Source: Nephromyces sp. MM_2019
Taxonomy: Eukaryota; Apicomplexa; Aconoidasida; Nephromycida
NCBI GenBank assembly: GCA_015657535.1
Contig: JADHZB010000978.1
Span: 1-23,057 of the forward strand
Direction: 5' to 3'
DNA: 23,057 bases
Within the stretch, counting starts at the first letter, position 1. Every line of letters begins with the position of its first letter. A program made the position numbers and the translations under genes. Below are positions 1-8,600 of this stretch, piece after piece. The notes under the pieces are model-generated. The model did no database searches. It was not told the DNA's origin and was given only the letters and a program-made list of their open reading frames with translations.

Positions 1-220
1 GAGGCGGGGGGTAAATGAGAGGTGCTGTAAATCAAACAAAAATAATATCAACCAAACTAAGATGACTACAATCTAGTTTTCAGTATACACTAAATATTCA
101 CCTAAGCAACCTAGCGCACTAGGCTATATTGGAAACCTAGAATTCTTACCTCCTTTTCACATCTTCTGAAGTTCTTTCAATGAGTTCCACCGAACGATAA
201 GTTACAAAATGTAACAGTAT
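1..220 (-). CDS. possible further exons of the left-edge minus-strand gene
   Basis: On the minus strand the frame between a stop at 223-221 and base 150 reads ...YRSVELIERTSEDVKR and ends at a good donor (GTAAGA, bases 149-144). A good acceptor (TTTGTTTGATTTACAG) ends at base 25, so bases 24-1 could be the next exon, and the phase agrees (phase 2). The acceptor of the exon ending at 150 was not found, nor a clear link to the candidate first exon at 934-822. Protein family unknown. The composition is protein-like but the segment is short, so chance is a real alternative. Confidence 0.2.
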
Positions 221-821
221 TCATGACTAGAGCTTCCAGTAGCATTTTAAAGGCTGCACTTCTTTTTCAGTAGCAATTAATCCAAAAAAAGCTGGTCTCT
301 CTGCCTTCTTTTCGCTTTTTAAGCAAATATCTTAATAAGGCAAATCTACAATGCTATCTCAATAAAACACCGCAAAAAATATTTTCTGTAGAAGGAATTT
401 ACAAATGGGAGCCAGTAAAGTGGATAAAACGCAATAACAGGAATATTTTGATAGTTTTATCGCATCTTTAGGAACAGCTTCAGATGTAGCTTATTTTACT
501 GTAATGCAGTCTGTTAATCTGCAGGTTGAATGTACAGGAAAAGGATTTACTGGAGGGATAGAGAGGAGTAGTTTTGAGGGCTTAGAAGCCAGTTATGGAA
601 TTTCTGTACTTTTTCGTAAAGCACATGAATCTACAGGGGGGTAATTTCATTGCCTCAAAGATACTATGCATAACAACCTTTTAAATGGAAATGATGCGAT
701 TCAAGTATCCTGCGACAAGATCATCTGCTGCTTCTCTATCCCCCAGATTTAAGCGCTGTATATACACTGCAATGCTGCTTTTTTAGCTTAAAGTTGTCGA
801 TTCTTACCTGCTATTCCTCAC

Positions 822-934
822 GCGCATGGCTTCATGATTGTAGCTGCTTCTAGAGCAACTCTGTGTGTTTTTTTTTTCGGGGGTGATTTTCTGAAGATTT
901 TCGCCTCTTTCTCATTGCTCGCGTACTCTGCCAT
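822..934 (-). CDS. candidate first exon of a minus-strand gene, unrecognised
   Basis: On the minus strand an ATG at 934-932 sits in an A-rich context (AAAAAATGGCA), favourable for many protists. It opens a 37-codon frame that begins MAEYASNEKEAKIF and continues with a very basic stretch (PPKKKTHR). The frame meets a possible donor GTGAGG immediately after base 822 (phase 2); the in-frame TGA overlaps this donor, so the reading is coding only if the splice is used. A stronger donor (GTAAGA) lies a few bases further on but would leave the stop in the message. A run of ten A inside the frame could hide an indel. The family is not recognised. Any continuation would run towards base 1. Confidence 0.3.
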
Positions 935-2204
935 TTTTTGATCGTAGATGGAAACTATTCTATTATTAATTCGCAATAGGAGCAAAAATCTTAAGCACCG
1001 CTGCTAGAGAGGAGAGAAAACCTCTCCATTAAGTAGGTAATCCTGATGTTTTAATTTAAAAATTACTGTTTCTATTGCGTGAATACTCTTAAAAAATATA
1101 CATCTGTTGAAAACAATCTACTTGGCAAGAAGCCTAGGACATCAAAACGCCATAGAGGGTGTGGAAGCTGCGGCGAAAGCACCTCAACCAGAAAACGGTA
1201 GCTGCAGAATTGTCTTTTTCCGGTTTAACTCCGGCGACTCCTGAAAAAAATATCTTGATCAAATGAACAGGCTGCTTGAATGTAAGTACACTGGAAAGAA
1301 ATACTCAACAGTATTCCTGCTTGATTCCAACTGTTCGAACACACATATATACTCCGCAGTATTCCTACTTGATTCGCATTTTACAAAAATACACACGCAT
1401 ACCCAACAGCATACACAAAGTAAACGACCTACCTTCATTCACTTCCACCCCATACCTTTCCACAAACCCCAACTGTACGCATACCTGCATATATTTAAAT
1501 ACTCTAGTTCACAATTCATGTTTTCCTTGTAAGAATGACTGTTTTGTCCGACATATCGGCAGTAAACAAGTAGTAACTCAGCAAAGTTTGCTCATTACAC
1601 GGAGTGTATATACATCAGCACTACAGCCTGTTTTAAGCTTGGATAATATATTCCCACAAAAAATCGGTGGCCACACAAATACACACCTAACCCCCCATCC
1701 ACACACACACAAACCTTTATCTATACCCGTGAAGCTGGCATGTATGCAAGACAAAAAAATAAAATTCAATAGCGTGCTGGAAATAGACACGCATACAGCA
1801 GGGCACAGGGAAACGTTCAGACACATGAATAGGCATACACACGTTGCACAAGGGTATAGATACAGAGGATTATTACAATTTAGGCTGCCATTCCATGCTT
1901 TTTTTTTAAATGTGCAGTCAGTTATATTAATATAAGGGGTATGAACAATGCAAATACTTTGGTTTACATTTAATGACAAGGTTTGCCTTTAAAGTTTATT
2001 GTGTTATATGCGCACACTAATTCTGGTCGTATGAACAGCGTAAGAGTCGCTTATATCCAGCGGGCAATGAACGCATAGCAAAAACTTTGGTCACATGAGA
2101 AAAATGAAGTTGAACTGTTGTGAACCAAAGAGCACACAGTTCTTCCTGTTGAGAAAGCTCTTGGTGGAAGCTTGAAAACTGCTTATAAACGTGTGTGGAC
2201 AGTG
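935..2204. other. no gene seen; CA-rich stretch at about 1330-1840
   Basis: Open frames here are rich in His, Thr, Pro and Tyr because they translate imperfect CACA runs. They overlap on both strands and have no family resemblance. No RNA gene or convincing splice-bounded exon was found. Confidence 0.5.
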
Positions 2205-2535
2205 TGACTGATAAATGGTGGTTTAGCTCGCAAGTGGTACTAGTAAGCGGTAAATGATAGATGATACTGGTAAGTGGTGAACGGCTATGTTACCGGTAAA
2301 TGGAACTGGTAAATCGTATACTTATTAAATGGTACTGGTGACTGGTGGTAAATGATAATATTACTGGTAAATTATGGTATGACTAGTTAATGGCATTGGT
2401 AACTGGTATTATTGCTGGTAAATGTTACTGGTAAACGACAATATTGCTGGTTTTAGACGGTAATATTACTAGTAAATAACACTAATAAACGGCATTACCA
2501 CTTGAAAACACCATTACTACTGAACCTTTTGCGGT
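2205..2535. repeat. degenerate minisatellite built on ACTGGTAAATG
   Basis: The stretch is made of drifting copies of a short unit, approximately TACTGGTAAATG, mixed with variants such as TATTACTGGTAAA and ATTGCTGGTAAA. More than a dozen GGTAA cores occur. Spacing is irregular, so this is an old, decayed array. No open frame runs through it. Confidence 0.75.
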
Positions 2536-4102
2536 ACTATTACCACTTCTCATGGGGTATCTTCCAAAAAAACCCTACTTCCTGTGGAAGCGTAAGCACT
2601 CCTTGTGTACACTCCCTAAATAGTCTTTTCTATTTTATATAAACTCTTAATTCATATTATCCTGCTGATCAAACCTTGTGCAAAATAGATGTTTTTTCTC
2701 ATAGTATCCGGGATACAATTGGAAAAACAAAATTGAAGAAGTTAAGATATATATATAGCCTTTCAACAATCAGGGGTTCTTCAAAGGAGGTGTGGCGTTG
2801 GTGACGTAAGCAGGAGGATGTTATTGCGGCGGTTTTATTTCCTACAGCAATTTAGCTGCTGCTTAGAGATGCGAAATACCACTAGTAGATGGAAACACAT
2901 TGTGTGTGTGGTTACCGTTATAGAGAATGAATCAGATTTCCGTTATTATTGGCAATTCTATGAAAAACCAATGCTTCGGCGTTGAAGGAAGCTAATGTAA
3001 GCCTAAAATTGCTCATTTACTGCAGTCAAGCAGGCAGCTTACGCCTTATATACCATTTAAGCTACGAATTAGCTATTAAAGGTAAGTCCAGCATTGCCGT
3101 AGTGGATTAGATGCTGCAACAAAATCCATACTGAAATAGGATGAAGCTACTCAGTGAAGTTACTCAATGAAAAAGTTGGCAGCCCCTTGTTCAGCTTTGA
3201 GCGTTCGCGTGTGTGCAAGCAAGTTGATGGAACTATATACGTTGATGCAAGCCGAAACAGTATGACGCACACGTGTGTGTCACTAGGTTTGACTATGAGA
3301 ATAACCGGATTTTTTAGCAAACTCATTCCACTTGCAAGCTTGGTGCTGGCTGATTCTAGGGTGTCTCAGCTTTACTTTTCCAGAAGAAACATTTAAGCAG
3401 TATTCCAGCAACTTCTATCGCAATCGCGTAAATCTATTTTTCTTTTTAAATACTCACTTTGAATAAGAAAAAAACGTGCTTTTTATACGCAATGGAGGGT
3501 AAGTTAAGAAGTATATAAAAGCACTTTTTTGACTTGCAAGTACCGTATCTTCTCGCTGAAAATGTATGTATATCGAAACATATTCCCCACAACTGCCGTG
3601 AGACTTATCCCTACCTGCTTTTTTGGTAGGTGGCTACCTCTAACAGTACTGTGGGGGGTAATTTTGATCAAATTACCTCTTTTTTTTGCTTGAAAATTCA
3701 CCCTGTAGCTTGCAGATAACCGACTTTTGCGATTTATGGTTTGATACGGTGGTTAATAGTCCAAATTGGAGGAAGTTGACGAATTTCCAAGGAATCTTTA
3801 TGAGCCACCTGATGCTTCACTTTTTGCATCTTCATTGCACTCACGCAGAGATTAGGTGTATAACTCTCGCGATGCACAGAAAAAAGTGTTTTTTTTAGAG
3901 AAGCAATTTTGTACGATGTAGTGAGAACCATTGTGAGAAAAAGATGATTTGCCAGGGCAGTGTGAAGGCAATTATCTAGGCTTCAAAAAATGTTGGGATG
4001 TCCAGCTTTCGGGCGTGAAATTGTGCAGATTCGTAAAAAGAACTACCAAAATGCATTGGGTGCGCGTAAAAATTGAATTTTTTTTTGTACTGGCTACTAT
4101 AG
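2536..4102. other. no confirmed gene; one possible exon near 3716
   Basis: This is AT-rich sequence without a gene I can support. A good acceptor (TGTAGCTTGCAG) ends at 3715 and is followed by a protein-like frame starting ITDFCDLWFDTVVNSPNW, but no clear donor closes it. The 5' exons of the COMM-domain gene that follows should lie here and were not found. Confidence 0.4.
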
Positions 4103-4711
4103 GTGCAGCAGTCGTGGAATGCAGTGAGTTCCTCCTGTCCAATGAAGTGGCGTTGTTCGGCGAGAAAGACACATTAGCGCTAAGAAGGTTAGCAAAAACG
4201 GGGTGGAGGGTGGTGAGTGGGTAGTTTTTGAGGGATTTTTCTGAAATTGATGTGGTTTTAGTTTCAAATTGCCAGAATTTGAGGTTTTATTCTTCAAAGT
4301 GAAGCATTTGATGGAAGATGTGATGAGGTGGGTGGAAGTGATGAAGTTTTATGAAGTGTGTGGAAGTAATGAAGTATGTGGATGTGATAAAATGTGTAGA
4401 TGTGATGAAGTGTGTAGAAGTGAAGAAGTGGGTGAAATGATGTAGAGTTTCTGAGTGAATTTTGCGCTTAAGAGAGTGTGTGATTTTACTGCTTAACTTG
4501 AAGAAGATATGAATCCATCCTGCGCGTGTTAGTTTCATCTACTTTTTGTGCGATTTGATACTTCAGTTGAATTATTGTGGATAAAGTTCTTAGCAAAGTA
4601 GGAGATGCGACAGCGATTTTAAATGCAGCAAACTTTGGGATGTTAAAAGAAGCTTTGCTATGTTTTAAACATGTGCAGGATTTGCATCTAGAATATACGG
4701 TGTCAGGAAAG
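4103..4711 (+). CDS. partial COMM-domain protein (COMMD4-like), two exons
   Basis: Two + strand exons, 4103-4212 and 4679-4711, join in phase 0. The first follows a T-rich acceptor (CTACTATAG) in phase 1 and ends at a strong donor, GTGAGT. The second follows ATGTGCAG and can end at AAG|GTGTAT. Across the junction the protein reads ALRRLAKTGWRV then DLHLEYTVSGK. The Trp-Arg-Val-Asp motif after a helix, leading into a polar beta strand, is the hallmark of the COMM domain, and the preceding LxxLAxxGWRVD pattern is closest to what I know of COMMD4. COMMD proteins assemble into the Commander complex in endosomal cargo sorting. The helical N-terminal domain and the last strands and helix were not located; they should lie upstream of 4103 and in 4712-5440. 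A separate family sharing WRVD by chance cannot be excluded. Confidence 0.38.
4320..4442. repeat. imperfect 18-base tandem repeat (GATGAAGTGTGTGGAAGT)
   Basis: About six drifting copies of an 18-base unit lie head to tail. On the minus strand they translate as repeated HFITST, which explains a minus-strand open frame there without a gene. The array lies in the proposed intron of the COMM-domain gene. Confidence 0.7.
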
Positions 4712-5446
4712 GTGTATAGTTTGTCCGAGAGGTTGTAGAACACGTATTTGAAACTGAGAGGTCTTATTAGTATCTGTTTATTTTCAAAGTAAAGCGTCTG
4801 ATGGGACGTGTAGTGCTGTGAGAAATCTCAATTCTATGTTACGCTTTGTGTGTGTATTTCGGTGCTGTGTGCGAAAAATAATTCCGTTATAAAGAACTGC
4901 CGTATGGCAAACTTTGGCATCACCTACATGAGTAAAAACGCCTTTCAGGAGAATTTTCACGTTTTTAGCGAGTAGTGCAGGGAAACTTCACTGCGTTATA
5001 AGTTTATAGCTACTATGACTTTGTTTATGAATGCACGTAATCACAATGTGAGTGTGCTAGCAGTTAAACGCATAGGAACCAATGTTTGATAGCTAAGTCC
5101 TTACTTTCAATGTGTGTAAAATGCTCTTTTTTCTACGTTTTTACTTGAGTTATATGCATATTGACTGGTGTGCTAAATTTGGTAGAAATATCAAGAGGAT
5201 ATTTGAGTAGGTTTAAGAGTCTCTACTGAAAGAGGTAGTGGTGAAGCGTTTTTCTACTGAAAGGAGGAGTGTTTAGCCTTCTCTTTTGAAGGCATATTGA
5301 AGCTTCTCCCTACTGATAAAAAATTTGAAAAGAGGAGGCTAGTTCCCGTGAATACACGAGAGTGCGTGTATGCGTTTTTACACTCTCAGATATTTTTCGC
5401 TTTCTTTTTAATAATATTTGTATGTGCGTGTTCTAACCCTGTGCAG
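4712..5446. other. interval that should hold the FBPase N-terminal exon; nothing firm
   Basis: The 3' end of the COMM-domain gene and the first exon(s) of FBPase are expected here. Open segments with plausible splice sites include one ending at GTGAGT (base 5049 onward; reads ATMTLFMNARNHN) and one at about 5275-5349 (reads FSFEGILKLLPTDKKFEK). Neither matches the TLxxF-type FBPase N-terminus, nor supplies the phase-2 end that the exon at 5447 requires. I therefore assign neither. Confidence 0.4.
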
Positions 5447-5600
5447 CTTGTTGATGAGTTTATTACTTGGTGCTAAGCTGGTTAACCGAGAGATTCAGAA
5501 AGCTGGTCTAGTCGGCATACTGGGAGATTACGGTGCAGAGAATGTTCAGGGAGAGCAGCAGCAGAAGCTCGACGTTTTTGCACACAACTCCTTTGTTCAA
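5447..5600 (+). CDS. FBP: FBPase exon A (first located)
   Basis: Acceptor CCCTGTGCAG ends at 5446. The exon enters at the third codon position and ends CAA|GTATGA (phase 0). It encodes the N-terminal helix and [17 protein letters not shown]. The preceding exon must end in phase 2. Confidence 0.93.
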
Positions 5601-8600
5601 GTATGACTTCAAAGAGGGGCTCTATTCATGCTACGCTGAAGTTTTCCTGCTTTTGTATTGAACTACAAGATGCTCTTAAAGTATATTTTGTGTGTGTTCC
5701 ACAAAATAAAGTATATACAGTAGATGAAGCTGCAGCTTATATTTTGCTGTAGTTCAACGATTTCAGATGAAAGCTCCTGTGTGTTATTCTGACTTCTGGA
5801 GCCCCACACTCGCAAGATTCGTGCATATATCGCGACTTTCATTACTTTGCGTTTAAGCATTCGTTGGGACAGTTACTACGCAAAGCAAGTGCTCTTCTTT
5901 ACGTTAATTTTCGTGTTGATTTTTTTCTGTTTGATGTGTGTCTTTACACGCATCTTCACGGTTGATCTTCCTCTTTCTTACATTCACCTTCGCACACTTC
6001 TTCATGTTTAATCTTCCTCTGTTGCATTCTCCTTCACACGCACCTTCATGTTTAATCACCCTCTCCCTTAAATCCACCTTCTCATACATCTTCATGTTGC
6101 TCTTTCTCTCAAAGACCTTGAACAACAGGGGCGTCGTGTGCGGAATCTGTAGTGAGGAAGTTGATGAGATTATCCAAGGAAATCCAGAATCGGAGTTTTT
6201 GATTCTTATGGATCCGCTTGATGGTAGGTATGCGTGTACATCCACCTCGTGAAGGATTTTTTCTTTTGAGTGGAGTTATGCAGCGGTAACTTTGGCTGTT
6301 TAAAATATGTTTTCTCGTACTTAAGTAGCTTGAAGGCGTATTTTCACCTGTTTTTCTACTCTTTTTTGGCTCAGTTTATTTACTGTGTAGAAAACGCCAT
6401 TTTTATATGAATTGCTCACTTTTCTATGCTTTGTGTGCGGCTTTTAGAGGGAAGAAGTTACGAGTTCATGATATTGTTTTTGGATGTTTTTTTTATTTTA
6501 TAAAAATGGCTTCTTGTATTCCCTACTTTATTTTTGCACACGCATACGCACCTGTTACGTTGGGTAGGACGAACTTTATAGTTTTAGAAAGGTTAGATAA
6601 AGATATGTATGTCTGCTCGCATATAGCATTTGCGAATCCTCTATCTAAACTTCCTCATCATTCCTAGGCTTATGAACGTGTATGTGTGCCTAGTGTTTTT
6701 TGCTGTTACTGATCATTACGAGCCTCAGCGTGCACCCCGTTTTTGGTGCACAACGATGGCGTTTACACCAGCTTTTGGGTAACTCCTCTCTGGTGTGTTC
6801 GTCATGTGTTTTGTAGGCTTAAAGGCGAATTCTGATACTTTAACGTATGCTGAGATTTGTTTTTTTTCGCATCTTTTTATATTTTCTACCCTCATTTTCT
6901 CACTGTGTTTTACTGATTCTTCTGCCAGAGCTCGTCTCTTTTGTGGTTTTCCTCCTTCTTCACATTTATGTCATATCAAACTGTGTTTAGGATCGTCAAA
7001 TATCGATGTAAACGTATCTGTGGGTACCATTTTCTCTGTACTTCGTCGAGTTACTCCGAAAGGAACGCCTGCAAAAGTCGAAGATTTCCTCCAGAAGGGA
7101 AGCGAACAAGTTCTTGCTGGTTACATTCTCTATGGCTCCTGCACAATGCTGGTTAGTGGATGACTTGAAAGTTTTTCTGTACTTTTTTGTGCGTTGATTT
7201 CCTTCGTGTGTCCTGGTTTCCTTTGTGTATGTTGATTTCCTTCGTGTGTGCGTCTTCATTTAGCCCACTATGCGTGTGTGTGACCCAGTTTCTTTTCTCT
7301 GTATATATAACACAAATTATCCTATCTTTTCATTTGTAACCTTATCCATGTGCCTCTATGCATTCGTGTGTTATGAAATCCAATTGTGCTTGATGCTGCA
7401 GATATCTACGTTTTATGTAGTTTTTTTCTCTTATCTGATAAATCTGTACACATAACGCTCCTATTCCGTGGAATGTTTGTTTCTATGAGTGAAATCTGTG
7501 TGTGTGCATAAAACAAAGTGCATTCTTAAGTGTCTCACGCCTGTTTCATGCGGATACAGCAGTTTTTCTTTTCCAGCAGGCTTTTGATTATATGTGTGTG
7601 CATTGGTTGCGAGTATAGAAACCTACTCAACGCCGATATTAATGTCATACAGGATTCCACCTTCTGGTTGTGTGTAGAATGGGAGCTAGCCTATCATACA
7701 ATGAAACATACTAGGAAGATTCTCGAGTGTTTTTGCTTTTGTTTTCCCATTGTGCTTGTGCTGCTTGTTTTCTGTGTGTGTAGCAGGGTGAAGAATAGCT
7801 CTCCTCCATGCTACTCCAATTTGCCTAGTTATACACTTTGGACTTTTAGCTGCTCTCTTTCGCAGGTGTGTGCATTTAAGGATTCTGTTCACGGCTTCAC
7901 CCTCGATCAATCCTTGGGAAGCTTCTATCACTCTCATCCCAACCTGCTCTTTCCTGTAAGTTGTGGAATGCGGGAGATGTCTGCAAATGGATTGGCACAT
8001 ATTTTCTCCTGTGTCTTTTGTCTCTCTTTTCATCACCTTTAGCTCTGAGTGCATTATCCCTACACCCCCACTTGAAAGATACTCGACTTTTCTTCTTACT
8101 TTTGGGGTCTGATTAGGATAAGTTAGTGTGCGAGCTATTTAGAAGGCATGTATGTGCGAATGACTGCTTCGTCTTGATGGGTGTACCTCATATTGTATGC
8201 ACTTTTGTAGCACTTAATAGCATGTATGATGTTCTCTCTGTGGGTATGCAAAGTGTATGTGAGTATTTCACTTTCAGGATGTGGATATGAGTGAAACAGA
8301 GTCGCTCATTTTTGTGTGTAAACGAGCACAAGATGCTTGCATAAGGAGCTTGCTTGTGTTAGCTCAATGTGTGTGATGAACATTGCCAGCTTCTTCATGT
8401 ATGCCTGGACTAGGGTCAGCTAACATCCTCTTTGTGTGTGTGTCGGTTTTTTTGTAGTATATGGCGACTTTATTGTTATGTAGTGTATCAGGTGTATTTG
8501 CTGATTCTGGCGAGCACCTTCCGTGTGTGTGTGCCCACTGCTGAATTTTCTTACCCATGTGCTTGAAAGAGAAAACTCTCTGTCCTATTCATTGAAACCT

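Noticed and set aside
1263..1979. Overlapping open frames on both strands, up to 219 codons
   Set aside because: They translate CA/TG-rich repeats into His/Thr/Pro- or Cys/Val-rich peptides, overlap each other in opposite senses, and show no splice sites or family motif.
4287..4538. Minus-strand frame rich in HFITST
   Set aside because: It is a direct translation of the 18-base tandem repeat.
4486..4743. Minus-strand 85-codon frame, and the + strand frame opposite it (DKVLSKVGDATAILNAANF...)
   Set aside because: Both look protein-like, but they face each other over the same bases. The minus frame lacks an ATG start. The + frame has no usable acceptor upstream. The overlapping COMM-domain exon (4679-4711) explains only its last part.
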